A stretch of DNA of 18,449 nt from the NCBI RefSeq assembly GCF_041595635.1, contig NZ_JBFHJW010000075.1:1-18449 (forward strand), in the 5' to 3' direction. The stretch's first letter is position 1. Each line of letters starts with the position of its first letter. Shown one piece after another: positions 7,189-17,153 of the stretch. The notes below the pieces were generated by a model, which was given only the letters and a program-made list of their open reading frames with translations, had not been told where the DNA came from and did no database searches. The DNA comes from Labilibaculum sp041595635. GTDB taxonomy: Bacteria; Bacteroidota; Bacteroidia; Bacteroidales; Marinifilaceae. Made by a program: the position numbers and the translations under genes.

Positions 7189-10100
7189 TGAATAAAAAAG
7201 CTATCTTGCTATTTTTAGGATGTATATTTCTTTCGTTTTTATCTGTAATTGGCAACAATTCAATCCCCTTCAAACATTACAATTACGAGAACGGCCTAAT
7301 TTCCAACTGGGTAAACTCCATCATCCAGGATCAGGACGGCTTCATATGGATCGGTACAGCTGATGGTTTGTGTCGTTTTAACGGATATTCATTCGACAGT
7401 TTTGAAAATATACCTTCGGACAGTAGTGCTTTTGCTGATAATTTTATTTCCTCCATAGCTGAAGATTCCACACGCAATTGCCTTTGGTTGGTAACTTCAA
7501 CTGGAATATCTAAATTCGATAAAACCTCTTATCAGTTCAAAAACTACGGAACATTCACCACCACTAATTCTACCTACAGCCCTTTTGCCCGAGGATCGGT
7601 TTGTGTTGATAGTCATGGAAACATTTGGGTAGAAGGATTTAACAAGGGATTTAGTGAAGGTTTATTCACCTACCTCCCCAAAGAAGACAAATTTGTGAAT
7701 GTTTCAAAGATCAATAAATCGGTCCCAAAAAATCTGACAGCCATTTGCGAAGACAAAAATCAGCGTCTGTGGTTCGGTTCAGAAAATGGACTCTACTATT
7801 ACCTTCCGGAATCAGATTCCTATCATGAAATTAAATACCGCTTAAAAAATGGAGATCCGCTTCATATCACCACTTTATATGTAGATTCTAAAAACACATT
7901 GTGGATTGGAAGTAAGCAGAGCAATTCCATATATATCTGTGTAAACGACAGTATTTCCAAGTACTTCGAACCTGTAATGGAAACGACAGAATACAATTGG
8001 ATTTCGACCATAACCTCCTATAACAATGACGTTATTCTGGCCGGAATAAAAGATTTAGGTGTTATGATACTTAACCAAAGCACCGGAGAATCTGATTTTC
8101 TGCAACCCGACCTTTATAATCCCAAAGGCTTGCAAAGTAAAACTCCAAATGTAATGTACACCGATAAATTTGGTAACGTTTGGATTGGTAGCTATAATAA
8201 TGGTCTCAATTTTATTGATAAAAACAGAAAGCTATTTGATCATTATCATTTTAATTATACCAAAAGTGGATTGCTAAGCAACTGCGTTAGAGCTTTGTTT
8301 GAAGATTCGGATGGAGAATTGTGGGTTGGCACAAAAGAAGGTGGTGGAATCAGCAAATTCAATTCGAAAGAAGGACTTTTTGAAAATCATAAAGCAGACA
8401 AATCGAAACAAAACTGGATTAATAATGATATTGTAATTGCAATTAATGAACTGGAAGCCGGTAAATTATTAGTGGGTACATTTGGCAGTGGTATTTTCAC
8501 TTATTATAAAAAAGAAAATATCTTTTCCCAGTTTTCCAAAGCAAATCAATCAGGGAATTCCATCTCCGATAATAATGTATACGCCATATATAAAGATTTC
8601 GATGGTAAAATATGGATAGGAAACAATTCCTATACGGATATTTACGATCCAAACACAGAGCAATTCTCACATGTAACAAATGCTACCTACGCCAGATGTT
8701 TTCTCGACCTGGGGGAAAACGTTCTAATTGGGACATGGTCCAATGGTGTATACAAATACAACAAAACAACTAAGCAGGTGGAAAATTACCCACTTACTGA
8801 TTTCAACTTACCGCTGGATAAAAAAACCCGCATCAATGACATTGCTCAAGATCGTAACGGAACTTTATGGTTTGCAAGCAATAAAGGATTGATTCAACAC
8901 AAGCCTAAATCAAAAAAAACCAAGTTTTACACCGTAAAAAATGGATTGAATAATGATAACATTTGTGCCCTCGTAATCGACGATAACAATAACGTATGGG
9001 TAAGTACAAAAGGTGGCATTTCGAAATTATCGGCCAATGAGAATACCTTCAAAAACTACGACAAACACGATGGACTGCAATCCAATGTTTTTGAAGAATT
9101 TGTTTCTCTAAAAACCAAAGATGGAAAGCTTCTGTTCTCGGGTACCAATGGCTTTAATATTTTTCATCCCGATTCGATAAAAGACAATCCAAACATTCCG
9201 AATGTAATAATTACCGAAATGCAGGTTTTGAATGAACCTGTAAAAATAGGAGCTCCAAATTCACCATTGAGCAAACACATTAGTTTGACCAAAAAATTGG
9301 AGTTAAGCTACGAGCAATCCTCCTTCTCTTTTGAATTTATTGGCATCAATTATACATCGCCTGAAAATAACCAATACCGATACAAGCTAGAAGGATACGA
9401 TGACAATTGGAAGGATGCCAAACACAGCAGAATTGCCACCTATACTCATTTGCCTGCCGGAGATTACGTTTTTAAAGTGATTGCTTCCAATAATGATGGC
9501 TTATGGAACAAAAAAGGAGCATCTGTTGAAATTATTGTATGGCCTCCATTCTGGAAAAGCAAAACAGCCATAGTCATTTACTTTATTCTTCTGATTGGAC
9601 TCCTTTTTCTATTTACAGCCATTATTACTTACCGCACAAATCATGAAAATAAATTGAAAGCCGAAATTCTAGAAAAACATAGAATTGAAGAAACAGATAA
9701 AAATCGATTGAAATTTTTCACCAATATTTCACATGAGTTAAGAACCCCACTTACACTTATAAGTGCCCCATTAGAAAAGATTATTCATTACGACATTCAA
9801 GATCAAAAACTAAAATCGCGTCTTCTTAGTATGAACAGAAATGCGCAAAGGTTACTTCGTCTTATTAATCAGTTAATGGATTTTAGAAGCATGGAAGAGA
9901 ATCGAATTCCATTAAAAGTATCGCAAGGAAATATCATCGAAGATTCACAAGAAATATTTAATAGTTTTGATTATTTAGCCCAAACTAAAAACATTGAATT
10001 ACACTTTACCAGTGATCAAAAAAGTAAAAAATGCTGGTATGATTGTAGTATTTTAGATAAAATACTATTCAACCTTCTTTCCAATGCAATTAAATTCACG

Positions 10101-11285
10101 CCCAAAGGCGGCAACATCGAACTTTCTCTTTGTGTTGAAGAAAATAAAGCCATCTTTAAAGTAAAAGACAGTGGAGTTGGAATACCGGCCGACTCATTAC
10201 TTAAAGTCTTTGATCGATTTTACACAACCGATTTTGCTGGTCAACAACATACAGGAACAGGAATTGGATTGTCCTTTACAAAAAGTCTGGTTACACTTCA
10301 TAAAGGAAGCATAGGAGTAGAAAGTGAAATGGAGAAAGGTAGTTGTTTTACTTTTGTAATTCCCATCGCAAAAAATTCCTTCGACGAAAAAGAAATTTGT
10401 ACTGATACTCTAGACAAACCACAAATTGCGAATGAAACTAAAGTCCCTACTACAATTCCAATATCAATACAGAAAAGCAAAGTTGTGGAAAAAAATGAAA
10501 CCTTAATGATTGTTGAAGATCACGACGATTTACGAGAATATCTGATTTCTAGCTTTAGCGAATACAATATTATTGAATGCCCAAATGGTAAAATTGGAAT
10601 GGAACAAGCCAAAGAGCAAATGCCTGATCTGATTTTATCGGACATTATGATGCCCGAAATGAATGGTTTGGAATTGTGTAATGCCATCAAAACCAGCTTT
10701 ATTACTTCACACATTCCGGTTATTCTTCTAACTGCCAGAACTGCTGACGATCAAAAATTAGAAGGCTTTAAACATCATGCCGATGCTTATATTGAAAAGC
10801 CTTTTAATATTGATTTACTCAAAGTTCAAGTAGAAAACATGTTACAATTCCGTGAAAATATCAAGAAAAAATACAAACAAAAGATCAGTAAGAACAAAAC
10901 AAGAATTGATGAAGTTGCTGAAACTATAATTCCACCTTTAGACAAAATGTTTCTTGATAAAGTATCAGAATTAATTCGTTCGAAAATTTCTGATTTTGAT
11001 TTTTCAGTGGAAAGTTTAAGCTCTGAACTAGGTATGAGTAGAAGCCAATTGTTTAGAAAATTTAAAGCACTTCTCGACACAACACCCAGCAAATACATAA
11101 GAGATATGCGCTTACAACACGCTGCAAATTTATTAATCCAACAACAATTTAATGTAAACGAGGTTACTTTTATGGTAGGATTTTCTGATGTTTCCCATTT
11201 CATCTCTCTTTTTAAGAATCAATATGGACAAACACCAAAACAATTTTCCGAAAGTCAACTAAAAAAACAAATTCAAGAAAGTTAA
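7188..11285 (+). CDS. Hybrid two-component system sensor kinase/response regulator (HTCS), AraC-type output
   Basis: This 1365-residue protein fuses sensor, kinase, receiver and DNA-binding parts in one chain and typically activates the adjacent PUL. In order: signal peptide (1-22); periplasmic beta-propeller repeats, of which I count about 14 blade motifs such as FIWIG, RLWFG, NVWIG and TLWFA, enough for two seven-bladed propellers; Y_Y_Y domain (about 725-790); transmembrane helix (about 793-816); HisKA with phospho-acceptor His849 in SHELRTPLT; HATPase with N-box Asn966 (LLSNAIKFT) and G-boxes DSGVGIP (994-1000) and GTGIGLSF; receiver domain with phospho-acceptor Asp1152 (LILSDIMMPEMNG); and an AraC-family helix-turn-helix (about 1268-1360, SRSQLFRKFKALLDTTPSKYI). 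All key catalytic residues are present, so it should be active. It is divergent from susC, its expected target. The ATG at 7188 gives a good signal peptide. The ligand is expected to be an oligosaccharide of the PUL substrate. Confidence 0.97.
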   Translation: MNKKAILLFLGCIFLSFLSVIGNNSIPFKHYNYENGLISNWVNSIIQDQDGFIWIGTADGLCRFNGYSFDSFENIPSDSSAFADNFISSIAEDSTRNCLWLVTSTGISKFDKTSYQFKNYGTFTTTNSTYSPFARGSVCVDSHGNIWVEGFNKGFSEGLFTYLPKEDKFVNVSKINKSVPKNLTAICEDKNQRLWFGSENGLYYYLPESDSYHEIKYRLKNGDPLHITTLYVDSKNTLWIGSKQSNSIYICVNDSISKYFEPVMETTEYNWISTITSYNNDVILAGIKDLGVMILNQSTGESDFLQPDLYNPKGLQSKTPNVMYTDKFGNVWIGSYNNGLNFIDKNRKLFDHYHFNYTKSGLLSNCVRALFEDSDGELWVGTKEGGGISKFNSKEGLFENHKADKSKQNWINNDIVIAINELEAGKLLVGTFGSGIFTYYKKENIFSQFSKANQSGNSISDNNVYAIYKDFDGKIWIGNNSYTDIYDPNTEQFSHVTNATYARCFLDLGENVLIGTWSNGVYKYNKTTKQVENYPLTDFNLPLDKKTRINDIAQDRNGTLWFASNKGLIQHKPKSKKTKFYTVKNGLNNDNICALVIDDNNNVWVSTKGGISKLSANENTFKNYDKHDGLQSNVFEEFVSLKTKDGKLLFSGTNGFNIFHPDSIKDNPNIPNVIITEMQVLNEPVKIGAPNSPLSKHISLTKKLELSYEQSSFSFEFIGINYTSPENNQYRYKLEGYDDNWKDAKHSRIATYTHLPAGDYVFKVIASNNDGLWNKKGASVEIIVWPPFWKSKTAIVIYFILLIGLLFLFTAIITYRTNHENKLKAEILEKHRIEETDKNRLKFFTNISHELRTPLTLISAPLEKIIHYDIQDQKLKSRLLSMNRNAQRLLRLINQLMDFRSMEENRIPLKVSQGNIIEDSQEIFNSFDYLAQTKNIELHFTSDQKSKKCWYDCSILDKILFNLLSNAIKFTPKGGNIELSLCVEENKAIFKVKDSGVGIPADSLLKVFDRFYTTDFAGQQHTGTGIGLSFTKSLVTLHKGSIGVESEMEKGSCFTFVIPIAKNSFDEKEICTDTLDKPQIANETKVPTTIPISIQKSKVVEKNETLMIVEDHDDLREYLISSFSEYNIIECPNGKIGMEQAKEQMPDLILSDIMMPEMNGLELCNAIKTSFITSHIPVILLTARTADDQKLEGFKHHADAYIEKPFNIDLLKVQVENMLQFRENIKKKYKQKISKNKTRIDEVAETIIPPLDKMFLDKVSELIRSKISDFDFSVESLSSELGMSRSQLFRKFKALLDTTPSKYIRDMRLQHAANLLIQQQFNVNEVTFMVGFSDVSHFISLFKNQYGQTPKQFSESQLKKQIQES

Positions 11286-11306
11286 GGCCTTCAGAAAATA
11301 ATAAGC

Positions 11307-12812
11307 ATGAAAAACCAAACTCTTATTTCCTTCAAAAATACCAGCATAAAATCTCTTCAACAAAACATTCTTAAAGATGTTAATATTACAATAAAAACAG
11401 GAGAACAATGGGCTTTAGTTGGCGAAAGTGGTTCAGGAAAAAGTGCGCTTTTAAAAGCCATAGCAGGAAAACTTTCCCCATGTCAGGGAGAATTTACTCA
11501 TCCATTACTGGATAAAATAGCCAGGGATAAAAATGAACAAAACCCTTTGTTTAACTGGAAGAATCTAATCAGCCAGGTTTCCCCGAAGCATAACTTTGTG
11601 AACCTTTCAAACACAAATAACTTTTACTATCAGCAACGATTCAACTCTTCCGATTCAGAAGATATTCAAACTGTGAAACAATATTTATTGAAAACAGAAG
11701 TATCCTCAGACTCCAAAAACTGGACTTACAATAGAATTCTTACCCGATTAAACCTAACAGATCTACAAAATAAACACCTGATTAAACTCTCGAATGGGGA
11801 AACCAAACGCCTTCTTATTGCAGAAGCCTTGCTTAAAAATCCTCTTTTACTTCTACTAGACAATCCTTTTACTGGTCTTGATGTTGAAACAAGAGAAAAC
11901 TTCAATCAACTCATCGGTGAAATATCCGATTCAGGCATTGGCATTGTTATGGCAAGCTCGCCCGAAGAGATTCCCGATTCTATAACTCATATTGCAGTTT
12001 TGAAGGAAGGAAAAATCGCAAAAGTTCTTTCTCCTAAAGAGTTCCGACCTGAGAAAATGAGATCAAAATCCTGTCGAAAATTCGACATGCAAGAACTTCA
12101 ACAACTTCTTGCCTGTTCCAAAACCGAAATGTTCAAGAACATCGTTGAAATGAAAGATGTTCGCATTAAATATGGCGAAAATGTAATTCTTGATCAGGTA
12201 AACTGGAACATTAAACAAGGTGAACGATGGGCACTTTTAGGTCACAATGGCGCTGGAAAATCGACTTTACTGAGTCTGATTAATGGAGACAACCCACAGG
12301 CTTACGCCAATAACATTTCGCTTTTTGATGTGAAAAGAGGAAGTGGTGAGAGTATCTGGGAAATTAAAAAGAAAATTGGCTTTGTATCGCCTGAATTTTT
12401 TCAATATTTTCCTCATGGGAACACCTGTTTACAAGTAATTGAATCGGGATTTTACGATACTTTAGGACTCTTTCGCAAATCGAATCCTGAAAAAGCAGAA
12501 ATTGCCAAACGATGGATGCGTCTGTTAGAAATTGAAGAATCGGCAAACCAACGATTCAAAGATATATCGGCCAGCACTCAACGTTTGTGCCTACTCGCCC
12601 GTGCTCTGGTAAAAAATCCACCCTTACTGATATTCGATGAACCCTGCCAGGGATTGGATACGCATCAAAAAAATAATTTCAAATTCATCACCGATAAAAT
12701 CTGTGAAAACAGCAGGCTTACACTAATTTATGTAAGCCATTACACCAAGGAGATCCCTAATAGTGTTAAGCATGTTTTGCATCTGAAAAATGGCAAACCG
12801 TTCACAAAATAA
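11307..12812 (+). CDS. Tandem ABC ATPase, ModF/PhrA-like, no membrane domain
   Basis: A 501-residue protein with two nucleotide-binding domains and no transmembrane segment. NBD1: Walker A GESGSGKS (39-46), signature LSNGE (161-165), Walker B LLLLLDNP with Asn186 in place of the catalytic Glu, and Ser217 where the H-loop His is expected. NBD2: Walker A GHNGAGKS (312-319), degenerate signature ISAST (420-424), Walker B LLIFDEP with Glu445, and H-loop His478. The layout and the phrase VSPE resemble E. coli ModF, once called a photorepair protein (PhrA), whose job is not settled. No molybdate permease or binding-protein gene is nearby, so a transport role has no support here. It starts 21 bp after the HTCS stop on the same strand with no visible promoter between, so it is probably cotranscribed. 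Function is unknown beyond ATP use. Confidence 0.85.
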   Translation: MKNQTLISFKNTSIKSLQQNILKDVNITIKTGEQWALVGESGSGKSALLKAIAGKLSPCQGEFTHPLLDKIARDKNEQNPLFNWKNLISQVSPKHNFVNLSNTNNFYYQQRFNSSDSEDIQTVKQYLLKTEVSSDSKNWTYNRILTRLNLTDLQNKHLIKLSNGETKRLLIAEALLKNPLLLLLDNPFTGLDVETRENFNQLIGEISDSGIGIVMASSPEEIPDSITHIAVLKEGKIAKVLSPKEFRPEKMRSKSCRKFDMQELQQLLACSKTEMFKNIVEMKDVRIKYGENVILDQVNWNIKQGERWALLGHNGAGKSTLLSLINGDNPQAYANNISLFDVKRGSGESIWEIKKKIGFVSPEFFQYFPHGNTCLQVIESGFYDTLGLFRKSNPEKAEIAKRWMRLLEIEESANQRFKDISASTQRLCLLARALVKNPPLLIFDEPCQGLDTHQKNNFKFITDKICENSRLTLIYVSHYTKEIPNSVKHVLHLKNGKPFTK

Positions 12813-12836
12813 ATAATAACAAATATCTGCATACAA

Positions 12837-12881
12837 AATTGCCACAACTAAGGAATTTGAAATCCTGTACTTGTGGCAATT
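12837..12881. terminator. Hairpin between convergent ABC ATPase and glpC genes
   Basis: AATTGCCACAA (12837-12847) and TTGTGGCAATT (12871-12881) form a perfect 11-bp inverted repeat. The 23-nt loop can itself pair partly (AGGAATTT with AAATCCT). It sits between two convergent genes, where a shared terminator is expected. In the minus direction it is followed by a short TTTT; in the plus direction there is no clear T-tract. Terminator strength is uncertain. Confidence 0.5.
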
Positions 12882-13005
12882 GACCCTAAAATATAAACTA
12901 ACCTTCTTTTTTCTCGTCCTGTTCATGCATTTTGCACAACAGAAAGTATAAATATCGATGAACGGTTCGATGCTTTGAACCAGCCCAATCCTAAACTATA
13001 ATCAT

Positions 13006-14268
13006 TTACTTCTTCCATAATTTCATGGTTGCTTCTACATCCAAAGCTTCGGCAATAATTGAAATGGGATGCTCCACTTTTTTAGTGGTTGACATCTCTA
13101 TTTGCCATTTACAGGTTTCACAATCTGTAGCCACAAAATCTACATTTGAACTTTCGATCTGATCAAATAATGGCTTACCAACTCCCTGAGAAGTTTCGTA
13201 ATTCTCCTTTTTAAAGCCATAAGTACCTGCAATACCACAACATCGCGATTCCAAAGCCATAAAATCAACTCCTGGAATCATTTTTAACAGGGAGGTAGAA
13301 TATATCGACCAGCCCAATTTTTCCATGTGACATGGCGTATGGTAAGCAATTCGCTTTTTGTAAAAATCTTTAAAAACCAATTTCAAATCTCCTGAGTCGA
13401 TCAGACGAAATAAGAAACGAGTTGCTAATTCACTCTGATCACGAATTTCATCATTTTTCACACCCAACAAATGTGGATACTCATCGCGAATGGTAAATAT
13501 ACAGGTCGATGATGTCGATATTACAGGCATACTTCTTCCCACAATAGACTTTTTGAATGCTTCTACATTGTGCTTGGCTTGTTTGGTAGCCTGCTTAATT
13601 AAGCCATTGGAAATTAAAGCTACACCACAACATTTTTCTTTTTCAAGAAGATGAACACCATAACCAGCAGCATTCATAATCTTAATCAAATCTTTACCCT
13701 GCTGCGGAAAATTATAATTCACATAACAACCATGAAAATAGCTGACATGTTTCTTGAAATCATTCTGTTTCTTTGCAGCATATCTTTTGTACCAAGTCTC
13801 AAATCGCATTCCTGAATATTTGGGAAATATCCGGTGATGATCAATTTTCAAAACCCCATCCATAATACGTCGAACAGGTTTCAGTGCCACCATTGGATTC
13901 ACAATAGGGGCGAATGTACTAGCCATAGTTCCTACAATATCGGTGTTGGCTAGGATCATATCCCTAACTTTAGGCTTTTTCTTACTGTGCTTAATTCGAG
14001 CCAACTGAATGATATCCCCAATTTTTACTCCATGAGGACAAGCAACCTCGCAGCGCTTGCAGTTCATACAAAATTTTAACGATTCATCGAAAAAGCTCGG
14101 ATCCTTTAGGCGTAATCGCTCCCCATCGGGACCAGACTGCTTCGGTCCAGGATAATCTGGATTTACTTCCAGAACAGGGCAATAAACGGTACAAATTGTA
14201 CATTTCACACACTGTTCAAAATTATTATCGCTTATATTGAATGGTTCAAATATCTCCTTTTTCATCAT
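13006..14268 (-). CDS. glpC: Anaerobic glycerol-3-phosphate dehydrogenase subunit C (iron-sulfur, membrane anchor)
   Basis: A 420-residue iron-sulfur subunit that carries electrons from the GlpAB flavin core to the membrane quinone pool. Two 4Fe-4S ferredoxin-type motifs lie near the N-terminus: Cys20, 23, 26, 30 and Cys67, 70, 73, 77, each followed by Pro. Two cysteine-rich CCG domains follow, with CCG at 213-215 and 343-345 plus Cys181, Cys256, Cys313 and a late CETC (383-386). E. coli GlpC is slightly shorter. There is no transmembrane helix; membrane contact in this family is through amphipathic parts. Last gene of glpABC, starting 4 bp after the glpB stop, which suggests coupled translation. 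Met2 (14265) is an equally possible start. A relative such as a lactate or glycolate oxidase subunit is unlikely given the neighbours. Confidence 0.93.
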   Translation of the reverse strand: MMKKEIFEPFNISDNNFEQCVKCTICTVYCPVLEVNPDYPGPKQSGPDGERLRLKDPSFFDESLKFCMNCKRCEVACPHGVKIGDIIQLARIKHSKKKPKVRDMILANTDIVGTMASTFAPIVNPMVALKPVRRIMDGVLKIDHHRIFPKYSGMRFETWYKRYAAKKQNDFKKHVSYFHGCYVNYNFPQQGKDLIKIMNAAGYGVHLLEKEKCCGVALISNGLIKQATKQAKHNVEAFKKSIVGRSMPVISTSSTCIFTIRDEYPHLLGVKNDEIRDQSELATRFLFRLIDSGDLKLVFKDFYKKRIAYHTPCHMEKLGWSIYSTSLLKMIPGVDFMALESRCCGIAGTYGFKKENYETSQGVGKPLFDQIESSNVDFVATDCETCKWQIEMSTTKKVEHPISIIAEALDVEATMKLWKK

Positions 14269-14272
14269 CCTC

Positions 14273-15514
14273 TTATTTTAAAAGTTGTCCAGCTACATGC
14301 AAGGATGTCAACAAACTGATACCAGCTCCACTACCTTCTTTCAGAGCATTTGCCCCTCCTAGTACCGATCCTGCTACATATAAATTCTCTATTGGCTGCC
14401 CTTTCAGCAACGCACGAAATTTATTATCGGTTTTAACCCCATAATGCATATAAGGCTGATCCTCAAAAAACTTTTCGTCGAGCCATTTTGAGCTATCAAC
14501 ATCTCCATCTATATCCAACCCAAAAATTGGTTCATAAAGCTTATCGCGCGCTGCCACAACTCCCTTACTATAAAAACTTCCGCTGGCCAAAATAAACTGA
14601 TCCGCTTTCAATTTTATATCCCCGTGGTTATTGGTCTGAATGGAAACTAATTTCTGATTCTCAATGCATCCTTCTTCTACATTATCGCCCAAGAAATAAG
14701 TCCCTCCTAATTCTTCAAATCGTTTCCTCAACAATATCTGACTGCGGATGCCTGGTACCGAAGGAGGAATTGCAGGTACTAATACAACAGACTTGTTAAT
14801 TTTTAATTTTAACTCAGAAGCAACCTCTTTGTTGAATAAACCAAACACCGCGGGAAGAATAACTACGTCAAAACCTTGGCTAAGCTCATTTACCTTTTGA
14901 ACAAATTCTTCCAAAGCTTTGCCTTGATCGAATACCTTGGCAATATTTGTAGATCGCATTTCACTGGGATTGCGACGTATGGCCTCAAATTCCTTCATGG
15001 CAAAATTTTTCACCTGCGCATCTATATCAAACTTCGTAAGCCCATCCTTTATAAAAAGAGTGTGAAAATCAAGAAATCCACTAAAATTTAAAATAACAGC
15101 TTTCTCCCAGGGAAACGAATCTTTGTGATCGAAACATGTAAAATCCTCTATGGTCAACCAAGTCGGCTTCATAATTCCCATGGGCGTAAGTACAAAATGG
15201 TTTTGATTTGCCTTACCCGAAAAATTCAATCCAGCACGCTTCAATAATTGCGGAGCTTCTTCGACCAAACGAGCAACATTTTCCAAACCAACACGCTGAT
15301 ATGGGTGATTCTTTGCTAAAGTCTTCATTCCGTCAAGCGGATTTTTCACTTCTTTTCCATTTGCCTTTCCAAGCAAATCGTAAGAACCAGAAAAAAAATG
15401 GATTGCACTCTGACCGGAAGAAATAATTGCGCACTTTCGCCCTTGTTCTGCCAGTTTAATTCCACAGGTGAGCCCACTTAACCCACCACCTATAATAATG
15501 TTATCGAATTTCAT
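14273..15514 (-). CDS. glpB: Anaerobic glycerol-3-phosphate dehydrogenase subunit B (flavoprotein)
   Basis: A 413-residue flavoprotein, close in length to E. coli GlpB. The N-terminus has a dinucleotide-binding fold, MKFDNIIIGGGLSGLTCGIK, with GGGLSG at 9-14. The C-terminus has a typical flavin-protein ending, NLYVAGSVLGGANALKEGSG. It works with GlpA in oxidising sn-glycerol-3-phosphate to dihydroxyacetone phosphate during anaerobic growth and helps pass electrons to GlpC. It lies between glpA (13 bp gap) and glpC (4 bp gap), the usual operon order. The sequence alone would support only an FAD-type oxidoreductase; its place between glpA and glpC makes the assignment firm. Confidence 0.92.
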   Translation of the reverse strand: MKFDNIIIGGGLSGLTCGIKLAEQGRKCAIISSGQSAIHFFSGSYDLLGKANGKEVKNPLDGMKTLAKNHPYQRVGLENVARLVEEAPQLLKRAGLNFSGKANQNHFVLTPMGIMKPTWLTIEDFTCFDHKDSFPWEKAVILNFSGFLDFHTLFIKDGLTKFDIDAQVKNFAMKEFEAIRRNPSEMRSTNIAKVFDQGKALEEFVQKVNELSQGFDVVILPAVFGLFNKEVASELKLKINKSVVLVPAIPPSVPGIRSQILLRKRFEELGGTYFLGDNVEEGCIENQKLVSIQTNNHGDIKLKADQFILASGSFYSKGVVAARDKLYEPIFGLDIDGDVDSSKWLDEKFFEDQPYMHYGVKTDNKFRALLKGQPIENLYVAGSVLGGANALKEGSGAGISLLTSLHVAGQLLK

Positions 15515-15527
15515 ACTAATTCTCTCC

Positions 15528-17153
15528 TTAATTATTGTCTGGTTTTAGTCCGTATATGCCTTCATATATCCACGAAGTAAACTGCACTTCATTGATCCCT
15601 TCTCCCCAGGTAATTGGCAACATTCCCTTCCATCTTTCCTGAAGAAAATTAGCCAAATCATCTTTTGCTTTTCCTGGTTTCTCCGACGATTCGCATAGAA
15701 GTCCTGCAGCACGACAAGCACATAACTCACCCTGACAAGTTCCCATGCCTACACGAGTACGACGTCTTAAATCGACCAGATTATTTACATGCAATTCATT
15801 AATAGCATATCGTACTTCTCCTATGGAAACGCCTTCACACTCACAAACCAATGAATCATCATTACTTCCTCCGTTGGAAGTTTTGTGTGCTAAAGACCCA
15901 TGACGATCCAGTGCTGATTTCTGAGCAATACTAGCATTAGAATAAATTTTTTGGGAAGCATCCTTCAAACTATGATCACTACTTTCAGATCCTGGTAAGG
16001 CAATCTTAGCCGTTTCACATTGCTTATTAACAGCCAATTTTTTACAAATTAAATCAGTAGCCTCTTCTGCCATCAATCGGTAGGTCATCAACTTTCCTCC
16101 AGTAATGGTTATAAAACCAGAAAGTCCATCTCGTTCTTGATGATCTAAAAGGACAATTCCACGACTAATATTTCGCCCACTCGGATCATCATCTGCAGCA
16201 ACCAAAGGGCGCACACCAGCATAAGCCCGTAAAATACGAGTCGTAGCCAAAGATGGAGACAATTTCACCCCTTCCCGTATGAGAACATCAACATCCTGTT
16301 TCGATACAAACATATTATCAATCTGATCATAAGGAATGTGTTCTGAAGTGGTTCCTATCAAACAAATGGTATCTCCTGGAACCAGGATATCAGCATTAGC
16401 AGGCTTTCTACATCGATTAAGAACCATCTTATTAACACGATGCCCGAAAATTAGTAAAGACCCTTTAGCTGGAAACATATTAATTGTAACTCCAGCAAGA
16501 TTTGCGATATGATGTCCCCAAATACCACCCGCATTTACAATTACTTTAGCGTAGTATTTTGCTTTTTCTTTTAGCTTGTGATTAAACAATTCAACTCCAA
16601 CAACCCGATCCTGCTCTTTTTCAATGCCTATAACTTCGTGTTGAGTCAAAAGCTCAGCTCCATGAATTTTAGCATCCAATGCATTCGAAAGAGTTAAACG
16701 GAACGGATCTACTGATCCATCAGGCACTTTAACAGCACCTATAATATCAGGATTTGCCGATGGTTCCATTCTACGAGCTAAATCTGGATCGATAACTTCT
16801 GCATTGATCCCGGCACTCGAACAGGCCGTAACAAATTGAGATTGAAAAGCCAGATCATCTTCTGGAAGAGTTAAAAATAATCCATCATTCTCCTCTACGC
16901 AATGGTTTGCGATTTTCCGCAAGATCATATTCTCTTTTATACATTCTGAAGCGGATTCATGATCGGTTACAGCATATCGTGCACCACTATGTAATAAACC
17001 ATGATTTCTTCCTGTAGCACCAGTAGCAAAATCATGACGTTCTACAAGCAAAACACTCAGACCCCTCATGGCACAATCTCGTGCTGTCCCTGCACCGGTA
17101 GCTCCTCCACCAATGATGATCACATCGTACTCTTTGGATTTATTATTGTTCAT
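15528..17153 (-). CDS. glpA: Anaerobic glycerol-3-phosphate dehydrogenase subunit A (catalytic FAD subunit)
   Basis: A 541-residue catalytic subunit that oxidises sn-glycerol-3-phosphate to dihydroxyacetone phosphate; E. coli GlpA is almost the same length. FAD-binding motif DVIIIGGGATGAGTARDCAM lies at residues 10-29, followed by GATGRNHGLLHSGARY (45-60), typical of the GlpA/GlpD family. Near the C-terminus is a BFD-like [2Fe-2S] site with Cys437, Cys439, Cys473 and Cys478 (CEC and CQGELC), which distinguishes GlpA from the aerobic GlpD. It is the first gene of the glpABC operon. A promoter with good boxes lies about 240 bp upstream. No glpK, glpF or glpT is next to it, so the source of the substrate is not shown in this window. 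Confidence 0.95.
   Translation of the reverse strand: MNNNKSKEYDVIIIGGGATGAGTARDCAMRGLSVLLVERHDFATGATGRNHGLLHSGARYAVTDHESASECIKENMILRKIANHCVEENDGLFLTLPEDDLAFQSQFVTACSSAGINAEVIDPDLARRMEPSANPDIIGAVKVPDGSVDPFRLTLSNALDAKIHGAELLTQHEVIGIEKEQDRVVGVELFNHKLKEKAKYYAKVIVNAGGIWGHHIANLAGVTINMFPAKGSLLIFGHRVNKMVLNRCRKPANADILVPGDTICLIGTTSEHIPYDQIDNMFVSKQDVDVLIREGVKLSPSLATTRILRAYAGVRPLVAADDDPSGRNISRGIVLLDHQERDGLSGFITITGGKLMTYRLMAEEATDLICKKLAVNKQCETAKIALPGSESSDHSLKDASQKIYSNASIAQKSALDRHGSLAHKTSNGGSNDDSLVCECEGVSIGEVRYAINELHVNNLVDLRRRTRVGMGTCQGELCACRAAGLLCESSEKPGKAKDDLANFLQERWKGMLPITWGEGINEVQFTSWIYEGIYGLKPDNN

Noticed and set aside
10826..11203. 125-codon minus-strand open frame
   Set aside because: It lies wholly inside the AraC-domain end of the HTCS gene in another frame and has no recognisable domain.
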